DNA of 20,648 nucleotides from Betaproteobacteria bacterium (lineage in GTDB: Bacteria; Pseudomonadota; Gammaproteobacteria; Burkholderiales; SG8-41): contig JANYDM010000077.1 in NCBI GenBank assembly GCA_025363575.1, positions 1 to 20,648 of the forward strand. Reading direction: 5' to 3'. Positions 7,721 to 15,998 of the stretch are shown one piece after another. The translations under genes and the position numbers were made by a program. The notes beneath the pieces are model-generated. The model saw only the letters and a program-made list of their open reading frames with translations, was not told the DNA's origin and ran no database searches. The number at the start of each line of letters is the position of its first letter. Position 1 is the first letter of the stretch.

Positions 7721-8689
7721 ATGCACAAGACAATAATTGCAGGTGCGGCAATCGTCGCCGCGCTGACCGCCGATGCATTTGCCCAGGGCACCTACCCGAA
7801 CCGCACCGTGCGCTTCGTCGTTCCGGTTGCAGCGGGCGGCACGGTAGATATCATCGCGCGCAATCTCGCGCAGCGGCTGACTGAAAGCCTCGGCCAGCAG
7901 TTCATTGTGGAAAACCGGCCGAGTGCGAGCAGCCTGGTCGGCACGCAGCTCGTCGCGAAGTCGGCACCGGACGGCTACATGCTGCTTGCGACGTCGACCA
8001 CCTTTCTGTCCGCGCCTGCGGTCGTCCGCGACCCCGGCTACGATCCCGTCAGGGATTTTTCGGGCATCAGCCTGACCTGCCGCGTGCCCATGGTGCTCGA
8101 GGTGAATCCCAACCTGCCTGCCCGCTCGATTCCGGAATTCATCGCGCTCGCGAAGAAACGTCCGGGTGAAATCACCTATGCGGCTTCGGGTGTCGGCTCG
8201 ACCGGTCATATCGCGGGCGAGCTGTTTGCGCGCCAGGCCGGCATCAAGCTGCTCGCCATCCAGTACAAAGGCAACGCGCAGTCCATCGTCGAAGTCATCG
8301 GCGGGCAGGTTGCGATGATGTTCGACCAGGTGGGAACATCCGTGAACTACGTGCGCGCCGGCAAGCTGCGCGCTCTGGGCGTCACCTCGCGCAAACGCTC
8401 ACCATTATTTCCGGATCTGCAGACCATCGACGAAGGCGGCCTCACAGGATACGAGGACTACACGGTCAACGTGCTGCTGGCGCCCGCGGGCACACCGCGC
8501 GAGATACTTGCCCGCCTGCATGCTGAAGTGGCAAAAGTTGCGGCGGCGCCCGATCTGCACAAGAGATTTCTCGATCAGGGCATAGAACTCGTCGCCAGCG
8601 CATCGCCCGAGGATTTCGCGGCTTACGTCAAATCCGAAGTTGCCAGGTACGCGAAGCTCGCGCGCGACGCGGGAATCAAGGCGGACTAG
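7721..8689 (+). CDS. Bug/TctC-family periplasmic solute-binding protein (4)
   Basis: A 322-residue Bug protein, last gene of the NHL-beta-helix-YjbQ run. The signal peptide ends AFA at residues 19-21. Family blocks are VPVAAGGTVDIIARNL (34-49), ENRPSASSLVG (64-74), APDGYML (82-88), YAASGVGSTGHIAGEL, and IQYKGNAQSIVEVIGGQ. GGAG lies 6 bases before the ATG at 7721, which fixes the start against an upstream in-frame alternative. It converges with the HEAGH membrane-protein gene, with only 9 bases between stop codons. The ligand cannot be predicted; its operon partners are the only contextual hint. Confidence 0.93.
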   Translation: MHKTIIAGAAIVAALTADAFAQGTYPNRTVRFVVPVAAGGTVDIIARNLAQRLTESLGQQFIVENRPSASSLVGTQLVAKSAPDGYMLLATSTTFLSAPAVVRDPGYDPVRDFSGISLTCRVPMVLEVNPNLPARSIPEFIALAKKRPGEITYAASGVGSTGHIAGELFARQAGIKLLAIQYKGNAQSIVEVIGGQVAMMFDQVGTSVNYVRAGKLRALGVTSRKRSPLFPDLQTIDEGGLTGYEDYTVNVLLAPAGTPREILARLHAEVAKVAAAPDLHKRFLDQGIELVASASPEDFAAYVKSEVARYAKLARDAGIKAD

Positions 8690-8698
8690 CGGTCTGCG

Positions 8699-9481
8699 CT
8701 AATCGCGATCGACAGGCGATTCCGCAAACGGCGCATCGCTCAAGTTCGCTTTCTGCAGCCACAGCATAAAAGCGCCCCACGCGAGGCCCGCAACCATCAT
8801 GGCCTGGCCGACCCTGCCGACGAATACCCCGACCCGGGTCGCATGGTCGTACCACCAAGGGCCGAAATAGCTGAAGAGATTGACGAAGTCGTGGCCGTCA
8901 TCCTCCGCGCTGCTCTTGCCGCTGAGCATCATGCCTTGCGGGTCGCCCGCATCGTGCATGTACCAGCCCGTGTAGATCACCGAGTAACCGAGCAGCCAGA
9001 AGCACAGCGCGGCGCCGAACGGATTGCGGCTTCTGAGCAGGGCCACCCCGAGTACGATCGGAAACATATGCTGCATGATGGTGCCGCCCGCGATATGCAT
9101 GAACTGGCCGAACGGACGGAACACCAGGTGCCCTGCTTCATGCCACGGCGTGATTAGCAGCCACAGGAGATGGCCGCCGAGGTCGCCGTAGTTGATGTCG
9201 ACCTGACGAAAGAAAAAGAACGTGTAGATCATCGCCGCGACAAGTATCGCGCCGCGCGCGTACCAGTTCGTCGGCGCGACTTCGGCGGGCACATGCAGCA
9301 ACCAGCGCGCGAAAAAATTACCGTCGGGATGGTCATCCTGTTCGACGCCCGCGGACGCCGCGTGCACGGGAGCGGCGGCAAACTTCGCGAGCACGATGCC
9401 GCAAGCGGGACACGCGGCCAGCAACGATTGATCGGCGGGCAGCGGCGCGTGGCCGCACTTGGGGCAGATGGGGTACGTCAT
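8699..9481 (-). CDS. Zinc-ribbon membrane protein with HEAGH motif, possible M50-like metalloprotease
   Basis: A 260-residue protein beginning with a CPxC/CPxC zinc ribbon (C6, C9, C24, C27), then a soluble linker, then four or five hydrophobic segments (about 76-91, 104-121, 134-149, 155-173 and 218-241). The second carries TPWHEAGHLVF (111-121), matching the HExxH zinc site of intramembrane metalloproteases (H114, E115, H118). A later WYMHDAGD (173-180) and DDGHDFVNLF (194-203) are possible third-ligand regions. This resembles uncharacterised M50-like membrane proteins; protease activity is inference. GGGAG with a 4-base spacer selects the start at 9481 over an upstream in-frame start at 9547. 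It is a single gene, minus strand, between two Bug genes. Confidence 0.82.
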   Translation of the reverse strand: MTYPICPKCGHAPLPADQSLLAACPACGIVLAKFAAAPVHAASAGVEQDDHPDGNFFARWLLHVPAEVAPTNWYARGAILVAAMIYTFFFFRQVDINYGDLGGHLLWLLITPWHEAGHLVFRPFGQFMHIAGGTIMQHMFPIVLGVALLRSRNPFGAALCFWLLGYSVIYTGWYMHDAGDPQGMMLSGKSSAEDDGHDFVNLFSYFGPWWYDHATRVGVFVGRVGQAMMVAGLAWGAFMLWLQKANLSDAPFAESPVDRD

Positions 9482-9559
9482 GGCGCTCCCTGATTGATGC
9501 GCCCGGAATTCTAACGACCGGGCTGCGACGAACATCATACCGCGCACGCGCGGACGCCA

Positions 9560-10519
9560 TCAATTCAACTGCATGCCCGATTCGCGCACGACCTTCGCCG
9601 TTTTTTCCATCTCGGTCTTGACGCGCGCCGCGAAATCCTCAGGCGTCCCGCTCATTGCATCCATGCCCTGCAGCGTGAGCAGTTCCTGGAATTCGCGCCG
9701 CTGTACGATTTTCACGGTCTCGCTGTTGAGCCGCGCTACGACGTCGCGCGGCAACCCGGACGGGCCCAGCAGGCCCAGAAAAAACGTCGCGCTGAATCCC
9801 GGCAGCCCGGATTCGGCAATGGTCGGGATGTCGGGCATCGCCGAAATGCGTCGCAGGCCGCTGGTGCCCAAAGCACGCACGCGGCCCGATTTGACGTGCG
9901 GCAGCGAACCCAGCGGATTATTAAAGAGAAGGCTTACCTGCCCCGCCATGACGTCGGTTGCCGCAGGACCCGCACCCTTGTAGGGAATGTGCACGACATT
10001 GATGTTGGCCGCGGTGCGGAACATTTCGAGCACGAGATGTCCCGCGGAGCCCGTGCCGGCGGAAGCGAAATTGAGTTGTCCGGGCCGCGACTTTGCAAGC
10101 CGGATCAGCTCGCGCACGTTCGTTACCGGCAGCGACGGGTGGCAGACCAGCAGGGTCGCGTATTCGCCGATCATGGCGATCGGCATCAGATCGCGCTGGA
10201 TATTGAATTGCTTGTGCGTGAGCGAGACCACGATCAGCCCAGAGCCCGCGACGACGAGCGTATAGCCGTCGGGTGCTGAGCGCGCGACGTACTCGCCACC
10301 CGCCAGACCGCCGCCGCCCGCGCGGTTCTCGACGACCACGGATTGACCGAGGCTTTCGGTCAGATATTTACCTACGTAGCGCGCGAGCGTGTCGTTGCCG
10401 CCGCCCGGCGCCAGCGGTACGACGAGCCGAACGGGTTTCGCGGGATACGTTTGTGCGTGACACGACAGGCTAATGCCAGTGATGGCCGCACCGAATGCGA
10501 CCTTTGCAAGTAACTTCAA
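9560..10519 (-). CDS. Bug/TctC-family periplasmic solute-binding protein (5), probable TTG start
   Basis: A Bug protein with VPLAPGGGNDTLARYVG (34-50), ENRAGGGGLAGG (64-75), APDGYTL (82-88), FASAGTGSAGHLVLEMF, and IPYKGAGPAATDV. The open frame extends upstream to 10741, but that extension has no signal-peptide character. Starting at the TTG at 10519 gives MKLLAKVAFGAAIT..., a proper signal peptide with cleavage after CHA (20-22), and places GAGAGGA just upstream. An ATG at 10549 is the main alternative and would add ten residues. With the TTG the protein has 319 residues, normal for the family. It diverges from the MmgE/PrpD gene, sharing a spacer of about 100 bases. Confidence 0.91.
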   Translation of the reverse strand: MKLLAKVAFGAAITGISLSCHAQTYPAKPVRLVVPLAPGGGNDTLARYVGKYLTESLGQSVVVENRAGGGGLAGGEYVARSAPDGYTLVVAGSGLIVVSLTHKQFNIQRDLMPIAMIGEYATLLVCHPSLPVTNVRELIRLAKSRPGQLNFASAGTGSAGHLVLEMFRTAANINVVHIPYKGAGPAATDVMAGQVSLLFNNPLGSLPHVKSGRVRALGTSGLRRISAMPDIPTIAESGLPGFSATFFLGLLGPSGLPRDVVARLNSETVKIVQRREFQELLTLQGMDAMSGTPEDFAARVKTEMEKTAKVVRESGMQLN

Positions 10520-10623
10520 TGCTTCCTCTCCCGCGGTGAGCGTCGTCATTATGTCATGTGCCCGCGGCCGAAACGGCTGCCACCGCGCTGTTAGAATGCG
10601 CGAAAGCACAGCGCGGGGTAAAA

Positions 10624-11982
10624 ATGAGTGTCGCGGCAGAACTTGCAGTTTACTTGACGCAACAGAGATACACCGGCCTCCCGGACAAGGCGGTCGACTA
10701 CGCTCAGATGCTGATCGCGAGCACGCTCGCGAGCGCAGCAATGGGCTCTACGATCGAGTCCTCACAAATCGTGCGCGCACTCGAAGTGGAGCGCGGCGGC
10801 ACGCCCGAAGCGACCGCGTGGTTTGGCGCCGCGCAGAAGCTTCCCGTCGCCGCGGCCGCACGCGTCAATGCCGTCATGAGCGACGCCGCTGCGTCGGATG
10901 ACAGCGACTTGCGCAATATTGTGCATACCGGCACACCGGTTTGCGCGACCGCACTCGCAGTCGCCGAAAAAACCGGCGCGAGCGGGGCCGATGTGCTTGC
11001 TGCCATCGTGCTGGGTGTCGAAGCCGCGGGCCGCATCAATACCGCAATGCTGGGCGGATTGCAGACCAAGGGGTTTCACGGCTGCCTCGTCGCGATTTTC
11101 GCGGCGACGGCGGCAGCGGGCCGCTTGATGAAGCTGACTGAAGCGCAAATGACGCATGCCCTCGCGCTCGCCGCCACCTCCATGGGAGGATTGCATGCGG
11201 CGGCAAAAACCAGCGTGGCGCGCGAATATCACGCGGGACTCGCCACGATGCTCGGCATCAACGCGGCGCAGGTCGCGTCGAAAGGCTTCATCGCGGAAGA
11301 GCAGATTCTCGAAACCAAGCTCGGCTACTTCGCTGTGTACGGGCGGGAGCCGGACGTGGCCGGCGTGATGCGGGACTGCGGCAAGCGCTGGAGCATACTC
11401 ACCGACATGGGCATCAAGCTCGTGCCCGGCGGCCATCCGCATCACGCCGTCGCCGAGGCCGCCGCCAATGCCGCGCGCGAAGGCGACGTCAAGGCCGCCG
11501 ATGTCGAGTCGATCACGATCTCGCGTCCCGGCCTCCAGGCGCAGGTATTTTCCACGGGCCCGCAATTTCCGACGGACTTGATCGGCGTCGCGCACAGCCC
11601 TGCGTACTTCGCGGCATGCGGCGTCGCTGAACGCAACTTTTCATGGGAGCACGCGCTCGAGCACAAGATCAACAATCCCGTGATCCGCAGCCTGCTCGGC
11701 AAAGTCAAATTCGGCTCGCCGCCGACAGCCAGCCTCGAGCGCTATCTGTCAGGCGCCAGCGTGACCATCGCGACGACCGGCGGCAAGCAGCACTCGAACA
11801 CCGTGTATGCGCCGCGCGGCGCGGCCGTTAACGGTATCGCATGGAGCGACATCGAAGCGAAATACCGCGCGCTCGCGCCTTATGCGAAATTGACGGGCGA
11901 CAATCTCGAGCGCAGTCTCGAAGCCGTGCGCGGGCTGCGCGAAGCCAAAAACGTCGCAGCGCTGATCGCACTGCTGCGCTAG
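10624..11982 (+). CDS. MmgE/PrpD-family protein (2-methylcitrate dehydratase-like)
   Basis: A 452-residue protein of the MmgE/PrpD family, iron-sulfur-free dehydratases and isomerases acting on citrate-like polycarboxylic acids (2-methylcitrate, cis-aconitate, iminodisuccinate). Visible family features are the all-alpha N-terminal domain with HTGTPVCATALAVAE (101-115), AAIVLGVEAAGRINTA (126-141), TKGFHGCLVAIFAATAAAGR (148-167), and the later GIKLVPGGHPHHAVAEAA stretch. The ATG at 10624 follows GCGGGGTAAAA, and the family N-terminus fits it. TAGAAT at 10592-10597 may be a -10 element, without a clear -35. The divergent Bug gene may supply a matching carboxylate. The substrate is unknown, and there are no prpB or prpC neighbours, so a true methylcitrate cycle role is not supported here. 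Confidence 0.9.
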   Translation: MSVAAELAVYLTQQRYTGLPDKAVDYAQMLIASTLASAAMGSTIESSQIVRALEVERGGTPEATAWFGAAQKLPVAAAARVNAVMSDAAASDDSDLRNIVHTGTPVCATALAVAEKTGASGADVLAAIVLGVEAAGRINTAMLGGLQTKGFHGCLVAIFAATAAAGRLMKLTEAQMTHALALAATSMGGLHAAAKTSVAREYHAGLATMLGINAAQVASKGFIAEEQILETKLGYFAVYGREPDVAGVMRDCGKRWSILTDMGIKLVPGGHPHHAVAEAAANAAREGDVKAADVESITISRPGLQAQVFSTGPQFPTDLIGVAHSPAYFAACGVAERNFSWEHALEHKINNPVIRSLLGKVKFGSPPTASLERYLSGASVTIATTGGKQHSNTVYAPRGAAVNGIAWSDIEAKYRALAPYAKLTGDNLERSLEAVRGLREAKNVAALIALLR

Positions 11983-12031
11983 CGCATAGCCCTCCCGGCT
12001 ACAACTAGGGCTCCGCGGGACTCCAGTAAAG

Positions 12032-12198
12032 TTATTCTGCGACGACCGCTTCGGGCATGAGCTTGCCCGGCAGGAGATTGCTTTTGCGGGCGATGCACGA
12101 TGTGCTTCTGCAGCTCGGCGGCATCGAACAGAGCATCCGGCCGTTCGCGGACAATGTGGTCACTATCCCGGGCTTCCCGGGGACCGACGCCGGACGCA
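12032..12198 (-). pseudogene. Decayed second copy of the parC 3' end
   Basis: Read on the minus strand, this stretch encodes broken pieces that match the C-terminus of the intact ParC encoded at 13572-15998. TLSANGRML matches [16 protein letters not shown] matches LFDASEL; QKHIV matches QKYIV; and ARKSNLLPGKLMPEAVVAE followed by TAA matches [19 protein letters not shown] followed by TAG. At DNA level, 14 bases (12060-12073) are identical to 13600-13613, and 12095-12116 differs from 13637-13658 at one base. Two 2-base losses shift the frame, and 156 bases (52 codons) are missing between CAGCTC repeats. Homology reaches the LVIVD stop codon. It cannot make a functional protein. Confidence 0.85.
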
Positions 12199-13524
12199 CT
12201 AATTCTTGTTGGGCCCGGTGTAGCGAAGTATGTACAGACCCTGCTGGGCGCCGCCGGTGACGTAGATGTAGCCGCGCGTATCCACGAGCACATCTTCCAT
12301 CCGCACATTCGGCCCGTACTCCTTCAGGTACATTTTCTCCGGCGGGCCGGCCATGAAATAACCGATCTCGCGCGGTAATCGCGTGTCGCTCACGTCGTAG
12401 ACGCGCAGCCCGGCGTTAAACCATGTCAGATAAGACAGGTTGCCCTGTTGCTGGACGTGCGGGTTGTATTGAAGCTGATTCTGATTGTGCGGGCCGAAGC
12501 GGCCGCCCTTGTCGCAGAAGCTGGTGTACGGCAGGCCCGCCGCCGGAATCGGCACCGGATAGCGCGCTAAAGCAACCGGCTTCGCGGGATCCGCGATGTC
12601 GACGAGGGTCGCGTGATCGAGCGGTCCTTTGCAGTTGTAGACCACCGCCTCGGAGTTCACGTAGGCGAGTTTGCGGCGCGGCTCGAGCAGGACGGTATGC
12701 GCGTCGAAGCGATGGTGCGGCTCGAATTTAAGCTTCGATACGAGCTTCGGCTTCGATACGTCGCTGATGTCGAGAATGATCATGCCCGCATCGCCATAAG
12801 CGAGATAAGCGAGATTTCCACTGACGACATTCGGACTGTGCAGGTTCACGTTCGGATTTTTTTGCGGCGTTTCGCCGCCGGCAACATGCTGCCCCGGCAC
12901 CCACCAGCGACCGGCTTCGACGGGCTTGGCCGGGTTGCTGATATCGAGGATCACGTAAATATCGCCGTCGTAGCCTTTCATGTCGGCCGCGAGGTGGACG
13001 TAACGGCCGCCGGTGTACGCATTGCGATGAGTGCCGCGGCCATCGGGTTTATCTGTGTGCCAGCGGCCGAGTTCTTTTGGATTGAGCGGGTCCTTGACGT
13101 CGATCAGGATGATGCCAGCTTCGTATGGATTCTTCGCGTCCATGCCGGCGTCTTCACGCGCCGTTGGCCGGCCGAGTGCGGCAACCAGTATGCCGTCGGC
13201 GAGATCGACCTGGTTCGTGCTGGTGTTGGCCGGACCGGGAATGAACTTCGCCACGCGGGGATTTTTCGGATCGGTGACGTCGACCACGCTCCAGCCCGGA
13301 ACGTTGTAGTGGCCGGCGATGATGTACCAGCGGTTGCCCGCGCGCGTCATGGTGATTTTGAACGCCGGCCGCTCGTTCATGAGCGTATAGCCGACAAGCT
13401 CGACGTTGCTCGCGGTCCACGCGGGGGGCGGTGTATCAGCGCGCGCGCCGCACGCAATAAGTATCGCCGCGGTGGCAACGACGTGAATAGCGATACGACA
13501 GGCAGCGTGCAGGATGGGTTTCAT
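12199..13524 (-). CDS. Exported LVIVD-repeat beta-propeller protein
   Basis: A 441-residue protein with a signal peptide (about residues 1-29, ending ARA) and repeated LVIVD-type units that predict a beta-propeller. Examples are WSVVDVTDPKNPRVAKF, GIILIDVKDPLNPKELGRW, IYVILDISNPAKPVEAGRW, GMIILDISDVSKPKLVSKL, ATLVDIADPAKPVALARY and LRVYDVSDTRLPREIGYF. It should be periplasmic or surface-exposed; such proteins are mostly uncharacterised and no catalytic site is claimed. GGAGGT with a 4-base gap precedes the ATG, a strong ribosome binding site. It starts 47 bases after the parC stop, so it is probably co-transcribed with parEC. It is flanked on its far side by a decayed parC tail, which marks it as a probable newcomer at this locus. 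Confidence 0.87.
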   Translation of the reverse strand: MKPILHAACRIAIHVVATAAILIACGARADTPPPAWTASNVELVGYTLMNERPAFKITMTRAGNRWYIIAGHYNVPGWSVVDVTDPKNPRVAKFIPGPANTSTNQVDLADGILVAALGRPTAREDAGMDAKNPYEAGIILIDVKDPLNPKELGRWHTDKPDGRGTHRNAYTGGRYVHLAADMKGYDGDIYVILDISNPAKPVEAGRWWVPGQHVAGGETPQKNPNVNLHSPNVVSGNLAYLAYGDAGMIILDISDVSKPKLVSKLKFEPHHRFDAHTVLLEPRRKLAYVNSEAVVYNCKGPLDHATLVDIADPAKPVALARYPVPIPAAGLPYTSFCDKGGRFGPHNQNQLQYNPHVQQQGNLSYLTWFNAGLRVYDVSDTRLPREIGYFMAGPPEKMYLKEYGPNVRMEDVLVDTRGYIYVTGGAQQGLYILRYTGPNKN

Positions 13525-13571
13525 GGGACCTCCGTTGGCAAGATGTACTTTTTGCAGCGGGCGGCAGGCAC

Positions 13572-15998
13572 CTACCCTGCAGTCACCGATTCCGGCGTCA
13601 GCTTGCCCGGCAGCAAACAGCCTTTGCGCGCGCGGCGCACGATGTACTTCTGCAGCTCCTGGCCGGCGACACGAACGGTTTTTTCCTTGCCGCTGTTCGT
13701 GACGCCTGAAACGTTCACCGATTTGCCGTCGGAGAAACCAACGCCCTTCATCTTCTCCTTGTCATCCAGGCCCATCAGCGTGATGCCTCGTCCGCGCGCG
13801 AGCTCTTTCAGCTCGGATGCGTCGAACAGCAGCATGCGGCCATGCTCAGACAGCGTCACCGCCATCACGGGCTTTTCGGGCACCGGAGCGGGACGCAGCA
13901 CGTCGTCGCCCTCTTCCACCGACATGAATGCCTTGCCCGCGCGCACGCGCGTGAGCAGATCTTCCGACTTGGCGATGAAGCCATAGCCGCCGGAGTTCGC
14001 GAAAAGATAGCGGCGTCCGGGCTGCGCGTCGACGACATGCGCGAGGCGCGCGCCCGGCGCGAGCTCGACCATTGAAGTAAACGACACGCCGTCGCCCTTG
14101 CCGCCTGGAAGCTCGGAAGCCTCGACGCTGAACGCGCGGCCGGTCGAATCCAGCATGGCAATGGAATGTATGGAGCGCGTCTCAAATAGCGCATACGGCC
14201 CATCGCCGTCCTTGTAGGTGATGCCGGCCAGGTCGAGACCGTGCCCCGTGCGCGCGCGCACCCAGCCGTTGCGCGAGACGATGATGGTGAACGGCTCGTC
14301 GACGACCACGCGTTCAAAAGTCGCGCGGCCCGCTTCCTCGATCACCGTGCGGCGGTCGTCGCCGTAGGTCTTCACATCGTCGCGGATTTCCTTGACGACA
14401 AGCTTGCGCATCTCGGTGTCGCTGCCGAGCAGATCTTTCAGGCCCTTGCGCTCAGTCTTGAGCTCCTTCAGCTCGTTCTGGATCTTGATGCCTTCGAGGC
14501 GCGCAAGCTGGCGCAGGCGGATCTCCAGTATGTCTTCGGCCTGGATATCGGTGAGCTTGAACTGCTTGATCAGCGCCGGTTTCGGCTCATCCGATTCGCG
14601 AATGGTCTTGATCACTTTCTCGATATTCAGGAAGACCGTGTTGCGGCCTTCGAGGATGTGGATGCGGCGGTCGACCTGGCCGAGGCGAAAGTTGGTGCGG
14701 CGCGTGACGGTAATGACGCGGAATTCGGCCCATTCGCCAATGAGATCGCGGATGTTCTTGCGCCCCGGCCGGCCGTCGAGACCCAGCACGACGAGGTTGA
14801 CCGAGAAATTTTCCTCGAGGCTCGTGTGCGCGAGCATGAGCTGCATGAACTCGTCCGGGTCCTGGCGCGACGAGCGCGGCTCGAGCACGAGGCGCACCTT
14901 GTTGTCCTTGTCGGATTCGTCGTTGACCTTTTCGAGCACGCCGAGGATCAGCTGCTTGAGGTTGGTCTGCGTCGCGGAGACCTTGCCGTTCTTGTCCTTG
15001 GCCTTCGGGTTGGTCATCTCCTCGATTTCGGACATGACACGGTGCGCGGCCGTCGTCGGCGGCAGCTCGTAGACCACGATCTGCCACTGGCCGCGCGCGA
15101 GGTTCTCGACTTTCCAGCGGCAGCGCGCGCGCAGCGAGCCGCGCCCGGTCGTATACGCATCGACGATGGCCTGCCGCGGGCTGATGATCTGGCCGCCGCC
15201 GGGGAAATCCGGGCCCTTGATGATATCCATTACCGATGCCACCGTGGTCTTCGGATGGCGGACCAGCTGAATCGCGGCTTCGGCCGCTTCGCGCATGTTG
15301 TGCGGCGGCAGCTCGCAGGCCATGCCGACCGCGACACCCGAAGCCCCGTTCAACAGCAACATCGGCAGGCGCGCGGGCAACAGCTCCGGCTCCTGCAGGC
15401 GGCCGTCGTAGTTGGTGGTGAAATCCACCGTGTCCTGATCGATTTCGGAAAGCAACAGGTCGGCGAGCGGCGTAAGGCGCGCTTCCGTATACCGGTACGC
15501 CGCCGCGGAGTCGCCATCGGGCGAGCCGAAATTGCCCTGCCCGTCGATCAGTGGATAGCGCAGCGAGAAATCCTGCGCCATGCGCACCAGCGCGTCGTAC
15601 GTCGATGCGTCGCCGTGCGGATGGTATTTGCCGAGCACTTCGCCGACGATGCGCGCCGACTTGGTGTGCTGCACGCCGGAGCGCAGCCCCAGCTCGTGCA
15701 TCGCATAGAGAATTCTGCGCTGCACCGGTTTCTGCCCGTCTTCAACGTTCGGAATCGCACGGCCGCGCACCACGCTCATCGCATACGTGAGATAGCTGCG
15801 CTCCGCGAATGCCGCCATGTCGACGGAGTCATCGCCGTTTCCGCCGCCAGTTACGCCGGGCTTGTTCGGCGTTCCGTTGCCGCCCGCTTCAGACTTCGAT
15901 GGCGGTTTGTCGCCGACTGCAATTGCGTCGGCGAACAAATCCGGTGTTGGATCGTCCTTGTTCGCGCCGCGCGTGCTTTTCCTCGCGGCCTTGGTCAT
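13572..15998 (-). CDS. parC: DNA topoisomerase IV subunit A
   Basis: An 808-residue ParC, the DNA-breaking subunit of topoisomerase IV, which decatenates daughter chromosomes. The catalytic Tyr is Y170 in YRYTEARL. Other markers are [13 protein letters not shown] (88-100), GKYHPHGD (123-130), [13 protein letters not shown] (151-163) and [14 protein letters not shown]. The first 60 residues are a family-variable Lys/Gly/Asn-rich tail before the conserved core. At the quinolone-relevant positions (E. coli S80 and E84), Ala131 and Asp135 are present. ParC rather than GyrA is chosen because it follows parE directly, its ATG overlapping the parE TGA by 4 bp (ATGA). GAGG inside parE lies just upstream of the start. 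It ends in [12 protein letters not shown]; a broken copy of this end lies at 12032-12198. Confidence 0.96.
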   Translation of the reverse strand: MTKAARKSTRGANKDDPTPDLFADAIAVGDKPPSKSEAGGNGTPNKPGVTGGGNGDDSVDMAAFAERSYLTYAMSVVRGRAIPNVEDGQKPVQRRILYAMHELGLRSGVQHTKSARIVGEVLGKYHPHGDASTYDALVRMAQDFSLRYPLIDGQGNFGSPDGDSAAAYRYTEARLTPLADLLLSEIDQDTVDFTTNYDGRLQEPELLPARLPMLLLNGASGVAVGMACELPPHNMREAAEAAIQLVRHPKTTVASVMDIIKGPDFPGGGQIISPRQAIVDAYTTGRGSLRARCRWKVENLARGQWQIVVYELPPTTAAHRVMSEIEEMTNPKAKDKNGKVSATQTNLKQLILGVLEKVNDESDKDNKVRLVLEPRSSRQDPDEFMQLMLAHTSLEENFSVNLVVLGLDGRPGRKNIRDLIGEWAEFRVITVTRRTNFRLGQVDRRIHILEGRNTVFLNIEKVIKTIRESDEPKPALIKQFKLTDIQAEDILEIRLRQLARLEGIKIQNELKELKTERKGLKDLLGSDTEMRKLVVKEIRDDVKTYGDDRRTVIEEAGRATFERVVVDEPFTIIVSRNGWVRARTGHGLDLAGITYKDGDGPYALFETRSIHSIAMLDSTGRAFSVEASELPGGKGDGVSFTSMVELAPGARLAHVVDAQPGRRYLFANSGGYGFIAKSEDLLTRVRAGKAFMSVEEGDDVLRPAPVPEKPVMAVTLSEHGRMLLFDASELKELARGRGITLMGLDDKEKMKGVGFSDGKSVNVSGVTNSGKEKTVRVAGQELQKYIVRRARKGCLLPGKLTPESVTAG

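Noticed and set aside
10520..10741. N-terminal extension of Bug gene 5 up to 10741
   Set aside because: The extension is Arg/Ser/Pro-rich, has no signal-peptide character, and overlaps the MmgE/PrpD start region; the TTG at 10519 explains the signal peptide and ribosome binding site better.
11988..12012. Inverted repeat AGCCCT / AGGGCT after the MmgE/PrpD gene as a terminator
   Set aside because: The stem is only 6 bp with a 13-base loop and there is no T tract on either side.
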